DNA of 64,000 nucleotides, taken from assembly GCF_030163795.1 (NCBI RefSeq), contig NZ_JASJOF010000003.1, forward strand, positions 109,501 through 173,500, given 5' to 3'. A program made the translations under genes and the position numbers. Below the pieces are notes generated by a model. The model did not search any database. It saw nothing but the letters and a program-made list of their open reading frames with translations, and had not been told where the DNA came from. How positions within the stretch are numbered: the first letter of the stretch is position 1; each line of letters starts with the position of its first letter. This DNA is from Roseicyclus marinus (lineage in GTDB: Bacteria > Pseudomonadota > Alphaproteobacteria > Rhodobacterales > Rhodobacteraceae). This document shows, piece after piece, positions 34,214 to 44,061 of this stretch.

Positions 34214-35080
34214 GTGTTCACGCAGGCGCTTGATGCGACCCAGAGGGCCATCACCGGCTTTCTGTCCGAAGAAATGGCGCGGCTTGGTCCGGATCGGGTG
34301 GCCGAGGGGATGCGCTATGCCACCGATGGCGGCAAAAGACTGCGCGGTTTCCTTGTTCTGGAAAGCGCGGGGTTGTTCGATGTGCCGGCCGCGCAGGCGC
34401 TCTTTGCGGCGGGGGCGGTCGAATGCCTGCATGCCTACAGCCTTGTCCATGACGATCTGCCCTGCATGGATGACGACGATCTGCGCCGGGGGCGTCCCAC
34501 GGTGCATGTGAAATGGGACGAGGCGACCGCCGTTCTGGTCGGAGATGCGCTTCAGACCTTTGCCTTTGAATTGCTGGCCGATCCGCGCGCGGGTGATGCG
34601 ACGCAGCGCGTTTCCCTGATCGGCAGCCTGGCACGCGCGTCGGGCGCGCAGGGGATGGTTCTGGGACAGGCGCAGGATATCGCGGCCGAAACCGCCGCCC
34701 TGCCGCTCACACTTGACCAGATCACCGAATTGCAGGGCAACAAGACCGGCCGCCTGATCGAATGGCCCGCCGAAGCGGGGGCGATCTTGGGCGGTGCTGA
34801 TCCCGCACCGCTTAGGGTCTATGCGCGCGCCATCGGCCTCGCCTTCCAGATCGCCGATGACATCCTTGACGTGACGGGCGATGCCGCGACGGCGGGCAAG
34901 GCGCTGCAAAAGGATGCGGCGGCGGGCAAGGCGACCTTCGTGTCCCTGCTGGGCCTTGACGGGGCAAAAGCGCGCGCCGCCGATCTGGTGGAAGAGGCGC
35001 AAACAGCCCTCGCGCCCTATGGCAATAAAGCGCATAACCTTGCGGCGCTCGCGCGCTACATCATCGACCGTGACAAATAA
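34214..35080 (+). CDS. ispA: farnesyl/geranyl diphosphate synthase
   Basis: 288-residue trans-prenyltransferase making GPP/FPP from IPP and DMAPP. First aspartate-rich motif is HDDLPCMDDDDLRRG (79-93); second is FQIADDILDVTGD (about 214-226). The residues before the first motif suggest an FPP-length chain. A GTG start at 34214 lies 3 bp after xseB and 21 bp before dxs. In this phototroph its product is extended to GGPP by CrtE, encoded elsewhere, for carotenoids and bacteriochlorophyll. Confidence 0.94.
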   Translation: MFTQALDATQRAITGFLSEEMARLGPDRVAEGMRYATDGGKRLRGFLVLESAGLFDVPAAQALFAAGAVECLHAYSLVHDDLPCMDDDDLRRGRPTVHVKWDEATAVLVGDALQTFAFELLADPRAGDATQRVSLIGSLARASGAQGMVLGQAQDIAAETAALPLTLDQITELQGNKTGRLIEWPAEAGAILGGADPAPLRVYARAIGLAFQIADDILDVTGDAATAGKALQKDAAAGKATFVSLLGLDGAKARAADLVEEAQTALAPYGNKAHNLAALARYIIDRDK

Positions 35081-35101
35081 GCCCGGAAGGAGGTCCGGCC
35101 C

Positions 35102-37021
35102 GTGACCGACCGCCCCAGCACCCCGATCCTCGACCGCGTGACGTCGCCCGCCGATCTCAAGCGGTTGAGCGATGGCGACTTGCGCCGCCTTGCCGACGAA
35201 TTGCGCAGCGAGACCATCTGGTCGGTCAGCCGCACCGGCGGTCATTTCGGCGCGGGCCTTGGCGTCGTGGAGATGACCGTCGCGATCCATGCGGTGTTCG
35301 ATACACCGCGCGACAAGCTGATCTGGGACGTGAGCCATCAATGCTATCCCCACAAGATCCTGACCGGACGGCGCGAAAAGATGGGCACGATCCGACAAAA
35401 GGATGGCCTGTCGGGTTTCACCAAACGCTCTGAATCGCCCTATGACCCGTTCGGCGCGGCGCATTCTTCCACAAGCATTTCGGCTGCCCTAGGCTTTGCC
35501 GTGGCGCGCGATCTGGGTGGCGATTGCGACACCGGACATGGCGATGCGATCGCGGTGATCGGCGATGGCGCACTGTCGGGCGGCATGGCCTATGAGGCGA
35601 TGAACAACGCGGGCCACCTTGGCAAGCGGCTGATCGTGATCCTGAACGACAACGAGATGTCGATCGCGCCGCCCACCGGCGCCATGTCCTCCTACCTGTC
35701 GCGGCTTTACGCGGGCGCGCCGTTCCAGGAACTGAAGGCAGCAGCCAAGGGCGCGGTTTCTCTCCTGCCCGAACCCTTTCAGGAAGGCGCGCGTCGGGCG
35801 AAGGAATTGCTCAAGGCAGCGACCGTGGGCGGGACGCTCTTCGAGGAATTGGGGTTTTCCTACATCGGCCCCATCGACGGGCACGACATGGACCAGCTTC
35901 TGGCGATCCTGCGCACGGTCAAGGCGCGGGCGGATGGCCCGATGCTGATCCACGCGATCACGAAAAAGGGCAAAGGCTACGCCGAAGACCGGCCCGACCG
36001 GGGGCACGCCACGGCGCGTTTCGACATCCGCACCGGCGAACAGGCCAAGGCCCCGGCCAATGCGCCGAGCTACACCAAGGTTTTCGCCCAAACCCTGATC
36101 CGCGAGGCGGAAGAGGATACCAAAATCGTCGCCGTCACCGCCGCCATGCCCGATGGCACCGGTCTAGACCTGTTCGGGCAGCGTTTTCCGGGCCGCACGT
36201 TTGACGTGGGCATCGCCGAACAGCACGCCGTGACCTTTTGCGCGGGCATGGCGGCGGGCGGGCTGAAACCCTTTGCCGCGATCTATTCCACGTTTCTCCA
36301 GCGCGGCTACGACCAGGTGGTCCATGACGTGGCGATCCAACGCCTGCCCGTCCGCTTTGCCATCGACCGCGCCGGGCTTGTTGGGGCCGACGGTGCGACC
36401 CATGCCGGCAGCTATGACGTGGCATTCCTGTCCAACCTTCCCGGGTTCGTCGTGATGGCCGCCGCTGACGAGGCAGAGCTGCGCCACATGGTCGTGACCG
36501 CATTGGCGATCGACGACCGCCCCTCTGCCTTCCGTTTTCCGCGCGGCGAAGGTGTGGGGGTCGACCTGCCGGAGCGGGGGCAGGTTCTGGAGATCGGAAA
36601 GGGTCGCCTGATCGCCGAGGGCAACCGCGTCGCGATCTTGAACTTCGGCGCGCGCCTGAAGGAGGTGAAGGAAGCGGCCGAGGCACTGGCGCAAAAGGGT
36701 ATCACGCCGACCATCGCCGATGCCCGTTTCGCCAAGCCGCTCGACCGCGACCTGATCTTGCAGCTGGCGCGTCACCACGAGGTGCTGATCACGCTGGAGG
36801 AAGGGGCAGTGGGCGGCTTCGGCTCCCATGTCGCGCATCTGTTGGCGGAAGAAGGCGTGTTCGACACCGGGTTGAAATTCCGGTCCATGGTCTTGCCCGA
36901 TATCTTCATCGATCAGGCAAGTCCTGAAGACATGTACGCGGTCGCCCGGATGAACGCCGAGGATATCGAGGCCAAGGTGCTGGATGTGCTGGGCGTCGCG
37001 CGGTTGGAGAAACGGGCGTAG
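35102..37021 (+). CDS. dxs: 1-deoxy-D-xylulose-5-phosphate synthase
   Basis: 639-residue thiamine-diphosphate enzyme, first step of the non-mevalonate pathway (pyruvate plus glyceraldehyde-3-phosphate). Motifs: [19 protein letters not shown] at about 38-56, the ThDP site [18 protein letters not shown] near 155-172, and [12 protein letters not shown] in the transketolase pyrimidine domain. GTG 35102 has AGGAGG upstream. It is last in the operon with ispA, so precursor and prenyl-chain synthesis are co-transcribed. A double palindrome follows directly after the stop. Confidence 0.96.
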   Translation: MTDRPSTPILDRVTSPADLKRLSDGDLRRLADELRSETIWSVSRTGGHFGAGLGVVEMTVAIHAVFDTPRDKLIWDVSHQCYPHKILTGRREKMGTIRQKDGLSGFTKRSESPYDPFGAAHSSTSISAALGFAVARDLGGDCDTGHGDAIAVIGDGALSGGMAYEAMNNAGHLGKRLIVILNDNEMSIAPPTGAMSSYLSRLYAGAPFQELKAAAKGAVSLLPEPFQEGARRAKELLKAATVGGTLFEELGFSYIGPIDGHDMDQLLAILRTVKARADGPMLIHAITKKGKGYAEDRPDRGHATARFDIRTGEQAKAPANAPSYTKVFAQTLIREAEEDTKIVAVTAAMPDGTGLDLFGQRFPGRTFDVGIAEQHAVTFCAGMAAGGLKPFAAIYSTFLQRGYDQVVHDVAIQRLPVRFAIDRAGLVGADGATHAGSYDVAFLSNLPGFVVMAAADEAELRHMVVTALAIDDRPSAFRFPRGEGVGVDLPERGQVLEIGKGRLIAEGNRVAILNFGARLKEVKEAAEALAQKGITPTIADARFAKPLDRDLILQLARHHEVLITLEEGAVGGFGSHVAHLLAEEGVFDTGLKFRSMVLPDIFIDQASPEDMYAVARMNAEDIEAKVLDVLGVARLEKRA

Positions 37022-37068
37022 GGTGGGCGATCCGCCCACCATCACCACCGGTGGGCAAATTGCCCACC
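37022..37068. repeat. two tandem palindromes (REP/BIME-like)
   Basis: Two inverted repeats with related arms: ggtgggcg-atc-cgcccacc (37022-37040) and ggtgggca-aat-tgcccacc (37050-37068). They fill the 47 bp between the convergent dxs and Nav genes, so they may terminate or stabilise both transcripts. The shared ggtgggc core suggests a repetitive palindromic family. Confidence 0.65.
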
Positions 37069-37860
37069 TTACTTCAAACGTTCCTCGATCTTCCTGAGCC
37101 GCTCCAGCACCTCGTCGCGGTAGGCATCCGTCGCGGCATTGCTTTCCTCGGCATGGGCATCTTGCATGGAATTCACCACCAGACCCACGATCAGGTTCAC
37201 CACGGCGAATGTCGTGACCATGATGAAGGGCACGAAGAACGCCCAAGCATAGGGATAGACCTCAAGCACGGGGCGCACGATGCCCATCGACCAGCTTTCC
37301 AGCGTCATCACCTGAAAGAGCGTGTAGAGCGAGGCGCCGATAGACCCGAACCATTCGGGGAAGCTGGCCGAGAACAGCTTCGTCGCCATCACCGCGCCGA
37401 TGTAGAAGATGATCGACATCAGCAAGAACACTGACCCCATCCCCGGTAGCGCGGTCAAAAGCCCCTCGACCACGCGGCGGAGCGACGGCACCGCCGAGAC
37501 GATCCTGAGAACCCGCAGGATGCGCAAGGCGCGCAAGACAGAAAGCCCCTGCGCAGCGGGCACCAGCGCGATGCCGACGATCACGAAATCGAAGATGTTC
37601 CAGCCCGACCGAAAGAACCGCGGCCCCAAAGCGACCAGTTTCAGCAGCAATTCCAAGACGAAGATGGCCAGACAGGCCCGGTCGAGCATCAGGATCAGGG
37701 GGCCTGCGACCGACATCACCGTCGCCGAGGTTTCAAGGCCAAGGATCACGGCGTTGAACAGGATCACGCCGATGATCGTGTTGCGGATGACTGGCTGGTC
37801 CAGCCACGCCTCCAGACGATTTCGGTATCCCAAACCCTCACCCACAGTGTCGCGCATCAT
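37069..37860 (-). CDS. bacterial voltage-gated sodium channel (NavBac type)
   Basis: 263-residue six-helix channel subunit that should form tetramers. S1-S3 fall in about 25-100. S4 is the voltage sensor with arginines spaced every third residue (RALRILRVLRIV). The pore loop TLFQVMTLESWSM carries the TLESWSM selectivity filter identical to that of NavAb, supporting Na+ over Ca2+ selectivity. S6 is FIMVTTFAVVNLIVGLVVNS, followed by a short C-terminal coiled coil (VLERLRKIEERLK). It is convergent with dxs. A physiological role (motility, pH, chemotaxis) is known for NaChBac of Bacillus; unknown here. Confidence 0.93.
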   Translation of the reverse strand: MMRDTVGEGLGYRNRLEAWLDQPVIRNTIIGVILFNAVILGLETSATVMSVAGPLILMLDRACLAIFVLELLLKLVALGPRFFRSGWNIFDFVIVGIALVPAAQGLSVLRALRILRVLRIVSAVPSLRRVVEGLLTALPGMGSVFLLMSIIFYIGAVMATKLFSASFPEWFGSIGASLYTLFQVMTLESWSMGIVRPVLEVYPYAWAFFVPFIMVTTFAVVNLIVGLVVNSMQDAHAEESNAATDAYRDEVLERLRKIEERLK

Positions 37861-37869
37861 GCCCCTCGT

Positions 37870-39102
37870 TCAGTTTGCGCTCAGATGGGGCAGCGACAGG
37901 CTGGCCGCAAGCTCCACATGGGGCGACCAGCGAAATTGATCGACCGGTTGCACCCAATTCAGGCGATAGCCCGCCTGCGTGAGCAGCGCCGCATCCCGGG
38001 CAAAAGTCACCGGGTTGCACGAGACCATGGCGATCCGGGCTACGCGCGCCTGGGCCAAGGCACGGGTCTGCGCCTCGGCCCCGGCGCGGGGTGGGTCGAT
38101 CACAACGCCGTCGAACCGTGCAAGTTCTTCGGGCAAGAGCGGACGGCGGAACAGGTCACGTGTTTCGGTCGTCACCGGACGCAGGCCCGGCGCATGGCGC
38201 GCGCCGTGCAACAGCGCGGCAACCAGCGCATCGTCCCCCTCGACAGCATGGACAGGTGCGTGGGTGGCAAGCGGCAGGGCAAAGGTGCCGCACCCCGCGA
38301 ACAGGTCCGCGATACGCGTCGCACCCTCCAGCGCCTCGGACACAGCGGCGTATAACGCTCCCTCGCCCTCGGCAGTGGCCTGAAGGAACGCGCCCGGCGG
38401 TGGATTGACGGTGACAGGCCCAAAGGACAGGCGCGGGGCCGTGTCGGCATAGACCGGCTCGCCCCCCCATGTCAGACGCGTGATCCGGTCGCGGAACCGG
38501 GGCAGCGCCGCGCGCAGCGGACCGTCAAGCGGCTTGCCCCCGCTAACCGCGCAATCGATGCCGGTTTCGGTCAGGGTCAGCGCAAAGGACAGCGTGGCAG
38601 AGCGTGACGCGCCCAGCTTCACGATCTCTTCCAGAACCGGGATCAACGCGAACAATTCCGGCGCGATCACATGGCATTCCGTCAACGACACGATCACGTC
38701 CGACCGCCGCCCGTGAAACCCGACCAATGCGCCCTTCTTGGTGCGCCGCCCGGACAGGGTCGCGCGCCGCCGCGACCGCGCGGGCGAGGTGAGTGTGGGA
38801 CGCATCTCGGCCGTCAGGCCATGGGCGGCCAGTGCCGTTTCGATGACCTGCGCCTTCCACGTCGCAACAAAACCGTCAGAGGCATGCATCAGCGCGCATC
38901 CCCCGCAGGTCTTGAAATGCGGACACGGCGCACGCACCCGGTCGGAGGACGGGGTGACGATGCGCGGCGCGTCCATCCGGTCGCCCTCGACAGCACCCGC
39001 CACGACCTCTCCCGGCAGGGTCAGCGGTACGAAGACAGGGCCGGGTGCGATGCCGTCGCCCTGATGGCCCAGACGATGGATGGTCAGTTGCGTTTCGGTC
39101 AT
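37870..39102 (-). CDS. TrmA/RlmD-family 23S rRNA or tRNA (uracil-C5) methyltransferase
   Basis: 410-residue SAM-dependent RNA methyltransferase. An N-terminal TRAM-like part (1-50) precedes a Fe-S cysteine set, CPHFKTCGGC (C-X5-C-X2-C) and a fourth cysteine in TECHV. The catalytic domain has DLFAGCGTFALPL (SAM), IDPPRAGAEAQ, and the nucleophile/base loop MVSCNPVTFARD. It is short for RlmD. Either rRNA U1939/U747 or tRNA U54 could be the target. Its start overlaps the VOC gene stop by 4 bp (ATGA). Confidence 0.85.
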   Translation of the reverse strand: MTETQLTIHRLGHQGDGIAPGPVFVPLTLPGEVVAGAVEGDRMDAPRIVTPSSDRVRAPCPHFKTCGGCALMHASDGFVATWKAQVIETALAAHGLTAEMRPTLTSPARSRRRATLSGRRTKKGALVGFHGRRSDVIVSLTECHVIAPELFALIPVLEEIVKLGASRSATLSFALTLTETGIDCAVSGGKPLDGPLRAALPRFRDRITRLTWGGEPVYADTAPRLSFGPVTVNPPPGAFLQATAEGEGALYAAVSEALEGATRIADLFAGCGTFALPLATHAPVHAVEGDDALVAALLHGARHAPGLRPVTTETRDLFRRPLLPEELARFDGVVIDPPRAGAEAQTRALAQARVARIAMVSCNPVTFARDAALLTQAGYRLNWVQPVDQFRWSPHVELAASLSLPHLSAN

Positions 39103-39521
39103 TTGACGGGGATCGCCGGGGAAAAGGCATAACCTTCGGGGGACAGGATCGTGCCTTCGCGCAGGCCATGCGGCTTGTCGCGGGCGGGTTCCAGCACGAC
39201 ATGCCCCGCGGTCGTCGCGCGTGCAATGGCCGCATCGGGGTCGATCCCGAAAAGATAGATCTGCACCCCACCCCCGCGCGGCGGGTTTTCAGGGATCAGG
39301 CCGGGAAGCGGATGGCGGGCAAAGGCCGCGTCGGAATGAAGCTGGATCATCATGTCACCGTGCCGGATGATCGCGAAATCCTGCGACAGGCGATGTACCG
39401 ACAGTCCAAGAACCTCTGACAGGAAATCGGCGAGCCCCCGCACATCGCGGCTGAGCAGGTTGAGGCCCACACCGGTCAGGCTGCGCCCCAATTCCGCAGC
39501 ATCTACTGTTTCAAGATCCAT
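39099..39521 (-). CDS. VOC superfamily protein
   Basis: 140-residue vicinal-oxygen-chelate fold protein (glyoxalase/dioxygenase/resistance-like): LNLLSRDVRGLADFLSEVLG (about 20-39), AIIRHGDMMIQLHSDAAF, GGGVQIYLFGIDPDAAIARA, and LREGTILSPEGYAFSPAIPV. The metal ligands are not all obvious, so function cannot be named. It is the first gene of a two-gene unit with the RNA methyltransferase. Confidence 0.8.
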   Translation of the reverse strand: MDLETVDAAELGRSLTGVGLNLLSRDVRGLADFLSEVLGLSVHRLSQDFAIIRHGDMMIQLHSDAAFARHPLPGLIPENPPRGGGVQIYLFGIDPDAAIARATTAGHVVLEPARDKPHGLREGTILSPEGYAFSPAIPVK

Positions 39522-39577
39522 CGCATCCCCCGGATTGCTCCGGCGATGCTGCCCCGAAGCCCATCGTGCGGAAAGCC

Positions 39578-41440
39578 TTATTCGGCCGCGTCATTCAGAC
39601 CGATGAACCCGCCCGATTGCCGGTTCCAGTAGCGCGCATAAAGCCCGCCATGCGCCAGCAGGCTGTCATGGGTCCCATCCTCGGCGATCCGTCCACGATC
39701 GAGCACGACGATCCGGTCCATTGCGGATAGGGTCGACAGCCTGTGCGCGATGGCGATCACGGTCTTTCCGTCCATCACCTGCCCCAGCGTGTCCTGAATC
39801 GCCGCCTCGACCTCGCTGTCGAGGGCGCTCGTTGCCTCGTCCAGAACCAGAACCGGCGCGTTCTTGAGGAAGGCGCGGGCAAGTGCGATCCGCTGCCGCT
39901 GGCCGCCCGACAGTTTGACACCCCGCTCGCCAAGGAAGGCACTGTAGCCCTTCCGCCCGCGATGGTCGATCAGCCCTTGAATGAACCCGTGCGCCTCCGC
40001 CCGTTCGGCGGCGGCGTGAACCTCGGCCTCCGTCGCGTCAGGACGGCCATAGAGGATGTTGTCATAGGCCGAGCGGTTGAACATCGCCGTATCTTGCGTG
40101 ACCATCGCGATCTGGCGCCGCAGGCTGTCTTGCTTGATTGTCCGCACGTCGATGCCATCGAGCGTCACACGACCCGCCTCGGCATCGTAGAGGCGCAGGA
40201 GCAGCGCCACCAAGGTCGATTTCCCGGCACCCGAGGCGCCCACGATGCCGATCTTTTGCCCGGGTTCGACGACCAGATCGATGCCATCGACCCCGCCGCC
40301 GGTTTCGCGTCCATAGGCGAAACTGACGCCTTCGAAAGCGATGCGCCCCTTGGCCGCCTTTACCTCGACCGCGCCCTCGGCATCGGTCAGGTCATGGGGC
40401 GGGGTCAGCGTGCGCATCCCGTCCTCGACCTCGCCGACATTGGCGTAGATAGCCATCAGCGTGAAACTGACCCAGCCCGTCATCTGCGCGATCCGCATCG
40501 ATACGGCACCCGTCGCCGCGATCTCGCCCGCCGTGACGCTGCCCATCTGCCACAGAACGACCGCCCCCAGCACCAGCGCCACCGGCAAAGCCCCCGCCGT
40601 CGCCATCAGCGCAAAGCGAAACCCGGTGGACAGGAACCCGAAATCGAGCGCGGCGTTGCGATAGCCCTTCATCGCCTCGATGGCGGTCTCATCCTCGTAA
40701 TCGACGTGACCGAACAGCTTGACCGTCTTGATGTTCGTGATCGTGTCCACGATCTGCCCGGTCACATTCGCGCGCGCCGCCGCCCGTGTTTTCGACAGCT
40801 TGCGGATGCGCGGCATGAACCAACGGATCATGTAGAGGTAGCCCACCGTCCACACGAGCAGCACCAACCCGATGCGCCAATCGATGGCCGCCAGCATCAC
40901 CACCGCGCCGACCAGCGTCGCAATCGCAAAGGCGCCTGCGTTGATGACCTCGGTCACCACATTCACCAGCGCGGCGGCGGTCTGCATCTGCTTTTGCGCA
41001 ATGCGACCTGCGAAATCGTTGTCGAAAAAGCTGACGGCATGGCCAAGCGACCAACGGTGCAATCGGCTCTGAATCAGGGGCGCGAGGTTGGGAGGCAAAA
41101 CGATCCCGTTGAACGCCGCCGAGGCCCCGAAAAACACCGGGCGCAAAAGCAGGTAGAAGGCGACATAGACCCCGATCAGCAACGCGTTTTCAGTGAAATA
41201 CCCCTCGGGGCCGTTCGACAGCGCACTGTCGATCACCACACCCAAGAGCCAAGCGGACGCCACTTCCATCGCGCCGGCCAGCGCGGAAAAAAGCGTTGCA
41301 ACCCAGATCACAGGCCATGCCCCGGCAAGACACCAGCGCAGAAACGGCCAAAGCGTGCGGGGCGGCGCGCCTTCGGCGGGGGCGAAGCCGTCGATCAGAT
41401 TGGCCAGCCACAAAAGAATGGGGCGGAAAACACGGGTCAT
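39578..41440 (-). CDS. ABC exporter half (B subunit)
   Basis: 620 residues: six-helix type-I exporter membrane domain (about 30-320) and C-terminal ATPase with Walker A GASGAGKST, signature LSGGQRQR, Walker B VLVLDEATS and H-loop AHRLS. Its start overlaps the partner stop by 4 bp (ATGA at 41437). Both ATP sites look intact, so the pair may be a symmetric heterodimer. The two share clear sequence similarity from tandem duplication. Substrate unknown; lipid, peptide or drug export are all possible. Confidence 0.92.
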   Translation of the reverse strand: MTRVFRPILLWLANLIDGFAPAEGAPPRTLWPFLRWCLAGAWPVIWVATLFSALAGAMEVASAWLLGVVIDSALSNGPEGYFTENALLIGVYVAFYLLLRPVFFGASAAFNGIVLPPNLAPLIQSRLHRWSLGHAVSFFDNDFAGRIAQKQMQTAAALVNVVTEVINAGAFAIATLVGAVVMLAAIDWRIGLVLLVWTVGYLYMIRWFMPRIRKLSKTRAAARANVTGQIVDTITNIKTVKLFGHVDYEDETAIEAMKGYRNAALDFGFLSTGFRFALMATAGALPVALVLGAVVLWQMGSVTAGEIAATGAVSMRIAQMTGWVSFTLMAIYANVGEVEDGMRTLTPPHDLTDAEGAVEVKAAKGRIAFEGVSFAYGRETGGGVDGIDLVVEPGQKIGIVGASGAGKSTLVALLLRLYDAEAGRVTLDGIDVRTIKQDSLRRQIAMVTQDTAMFNRSAYDNILYGRPDATEAEVHAAAERAEAHGFIQGLIDHRGRKGYSAFLGERGVKLSGGQRQRIALARAFLKNAPVLVLDEATSALDSEVEAAIQDTLGQVMDGKTVIAIAHRLSTLSAMDRIVVLDRGRIAEDGTHDSLLAHGGLYARYWNRQSGGFIGLNDAAE

Positions 41441-43284
41441 TCCGCGGCCTCCGTTTCGAGTCCGATGAAGCCGCCCGATTGCCGCGCCCAGAACCCGGCA
41501 TAAAGCCCGCCCTTGGCCAGCAATTCGGCATGTGTGCCTTCCTCGGCGACATGGCCGCCGTCCAGCACCACGATCCGGTCCATCTGGGCGATGGTCGACA
41601 GCCGGTGCGCGATGGCGATGACCGTCTTGCCCTGCATCACGCCGTAAAGCGTGTCTTGGATCGCCGCCTCGACCTCACTGTCGAGGGCCGATGTCGCCTC
41701 GTCCAGAACAAGGATCGGCGCGTCCTTGAGGATCACGCGCGCAAGCGTCACGCGCTGGCGCTGACCGCCGGACAGTTTCACGCCGCGTTCACCGACATGG
41801 GCGTCATAGCCGCACCGGCCCTGCGGGTCCTCCAGCGTCAGGATGAAATCATGCGCCTCGGCGCGCTTGGCGGCGGCGATCATCTGATCCTCGGTCGCAT
41901 CGGGGCGACCGTACAAGATGTTGTCGCGGACCGAGCGATGAAGGAGCGAGCTGTCTTGCTGCACCATGCCGATCTCGCGGCGCAAACTGTCTTGGGTCAC
42001 GCCACGGATATCCTGCCCGTCGATCAGGATGCGCCCTTCCTCTACGTCGTAGAAGCGCAGGAGCAGTTTGACGATCGTGGACTTGCCCGCGCCCGACCGC
42101 CCAACAAGCCCCAGTTTCTCGCCCGGTCGGATCGTCAGGCTGACCCTGTCCAGCCCGCCCGCGCCGCGTCCGTAATGATGGCTTACGGCGTCAAAGGTGA
42201 TCTCGCCCTGCGCCATTTTCAGCGGCTTTGCATCGCTGGCATCGGTCAAAGTGATCGGTTCGGCAATCGTCTCCATTCCCTCGGCCACCACGCCGAGCGA
42301 GCGGAAAAGCGTCGAAACGGCCCACATGATCCAGCCCGTCATCGCGTTGAGCCGCAGCGTCAGAGCCGTTGCCGCCGCAACCGCGCCAACCGAAGCCGCG
42401 CCGACCGACCACAGCCAGATGGCCCAACCGACGACCGCAACGATCAAGAACCCGTTCAGCGCCGTCAACGCCACGTCCATGATGGTGAAAAGCCGCATTT
42501 CGCGCCCGAAGGTCTGGCGCGTTTCCTCGATCGCTTCCTTGGCATAGGCGATTTCGCGGTCATGATGGGCGAACAGCTTGACCGAATGGATGTTGGTGTA
42601 GCTGTCCACCACGCGCCCCGTTGTCATCGACCGCGCATCCGCGCTGGCCTTGGACGCCGGCCCAATGCGGATGATCGTCCAGCGCAGCAGCAGACCATAA
42701 AGTGCGAACCAGGCCACAAGCGGGATCGCGAGCCGCAGATCGGCATCGGCCAGCAGGATCGCAGCCCCGACCAGATAGGCGAGCGAAAAGGTGATGGCAT
42801 CGAAGATCTGGAAGATCGCGTCGCCCGCGCTGCCCGGTGTCTGCATGATCCGGTTCGCGATCCGGCCTGCGAAATCGTTCTCGAACCAGCCGACGGACTG
42901 GCGCAGCACCTGCCTGTGCGCGCGCCAGCGGATCAGCGCGCCGAATTGCGGCAAGATGGAATTGTTCAGAAGCGCCACGTCGATGCCTTGGATCAGCGGG
43001 CGCAGCGTCAGGATGAAGATCGCGGCTGCGATCAATTCCCAACCATGCGCGGCCAGCACGCTGGCCGGATCGCCGTTCGACATCAGGTCGACGACACGAC
43101 CCATGTACCAGATCAGCCCGATTTCGACGACGGCAACGAAGACGGACATGATGGCCGTCAGCGCGAATACCCGTTTGAACGGCTGCGAATACACCCACAG
43201 GAACGGCCAGAGCCGACGCGGCGGCGCGTCGGTTTCCTCATAGGCCGTATAGGGATCGACCAGATTTTCGAAGAAGCGGAACAT
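41437..43284 (-). CDS. ABC exporter half (A subunit)
   Basis: 615 residues with the same architecture as the downstream gene: membrane domain about 30-320, then ATPase with GRSGAGKST, LSGGQRQR, ILVLDEATSALD and AHRLS. The N-terminus MFRFFENLVDPYTAYEETDA is cytosolic. Both genes are ABCB/MsbA-like and read in the same direction with a 4-bp overlap. The sole upstream gene on this strand is the LysE-type exporter, 39 bp away. Regulation is not visible. Confidence 0.92.
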   Translation of the reverse strand: MFRFFENLVDPYTAYEETDAPPRRLWPFLWVYSQPFKRVFALTAIMSVFVAVVEIGLIWYMGRVVDLMSNGDPASVLAAHGWELIAAAIFILTLRPLIQGIDVALLNNSILPQFGALIRWRAHRQVLRQSVGWFENDFAGRIANRIMQTPGSAGDAIFQIFDAITFSLAYLVGAAILLADADLRLAIPLVAWFALYGLLLRWTIIRIGPASKASADARSMTTGRVVDSYTNIHSVKLFAHHDREIAYAKEAIEETRQTFGREMRLFTIMDVALTALNGFLIVAVVGWAIWLWSVGAASVGAVAAATALTLRLNAMTGWIMWAVSTLFRSLGVVAEGMETIAEPITLTDASDAKPLKMAQGEITFDAVSHHYGRGAGGLDRVSLTIRPGEKLGLVGRSGAGKSTIVKLLLRFYDVEEGRILIDGQDIRGVTQDSLRREIGMVQQDSSLLHRSVRDNILYGRPDATEDQMIAAAKRAEAHDFILTLEDPQGRCGYDAHVGERGVKLSGGQRQRVTLARVILKDAPILVLDEATSALDSEVEAAIQDTLYGVMQGKTVIAIAHRLSTIAQMDRIVVLDGGHVAEEGTHAELLAKGGLYAGFWARQSGGFIGLETEAAE

Positions 43285-43323
43285 GGGGGCTTTCGATCCT
43301 GAACCCCTGATATAGGCCGCAGA

Positions 43324-43902
43324 TCAGAGAAAGACCATGACAGCAGAGGCGCCAAGACCCGCAGCCATGACACGGGCGAAGATCCGCCATGCAAGCGGCG
43401 TGGTCAGAAGTATCGCCAAAAGCGACCCCGCCCACGACCAGAACAAGCAGACGAAGAGGTTGAGACCGGCAAAGGCCAAGGCAAGGCGCTGTGCCTCGCC
43501 CCAAGGTGTCAGGCCGGCGGCATACCCCGAGGCCGCAGCAAGCGCCACGGCCCAGACCTTGGGATTGACCCACTGGAACAAGATCGCCTCCAGCATGGTG
43601 AAGGGTCGCGCGCCCGAGCTCGCGCCGCCCGCTGCCGAAGACCGCCAGAGTGACAGCGCCATCCATCCGATCCATAGCGCCGCCGCGATCTTGAGGGCCA
43701 GTGCCAAGGCCGGTTGCGCAAGAAGCAGGGCAGCGATGCCCAACCCGGTCAGGCCCGCCGTGATGCCGACGCCCAGTGCTACGCCCAGAACATGCGGAAG
43801 CGTCGCGCGGAACCCGAACCGCGCGCCCGAGGCGGTCAGCAAGATGACATTGGGACCGGGGCTGAAAAGACCAAGGAAAACGAAAGGATAAAGCGGGTCC
43901 AA
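43324..43902 (-). CDS. LysE/RhtB family exporter
   Basis: 192 residues with six membrane helices. N-terminal FVFLGLFSPGPNVILLTASG carries the LysE/RhtB PGPN signature. Family members export basic or neutral amino acids and homoserine lactone-like molecules; the substrate here is unknown. It lies 39 bp upstream of the ABC exporter pair on the same strand, so it could be co-transcribed. Confidence 0.88.
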   Translation of the reverse strand: MDPLYPFVFLGLFSPGPNVILLTASGARFGFRATLPHVLGVALGVGITAGLTGLGIAALLLAQPALALALKIAAALWIGWMALSLWRSSAAGGASSGARPFTMLEAILFQWVNPKVWAVALAAASGYAAGLTPWGEAQRLALAFAGLNLFVCLFWSWAGSLLAILLTTPLAWRIFARVMAAGLGASAVMVFL

Positions 43903-44061
43903 GGCGCGCTCCGAACAAGGGCTGGCGCGACGTGATGGCCGCGGGCGGCGATTGTCAAGCGGCGCGCGCTTGGGCCTTTCGGGTCCGATCGGTCAACCTG
44001 ACGAACTGCTGGTGCGAAGGGTCGGCACGGCCGCATCGCCGCTCCGACCGGTCGCCAGAAC

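Noticed and set aside
41296-43302. Long plus-strand frame over the ABC exporter genes
   Set aside because: Antisense of genes with intact Walker and signature motifs; protein composition (His/Arg/Gln-rich) is not protein-like.
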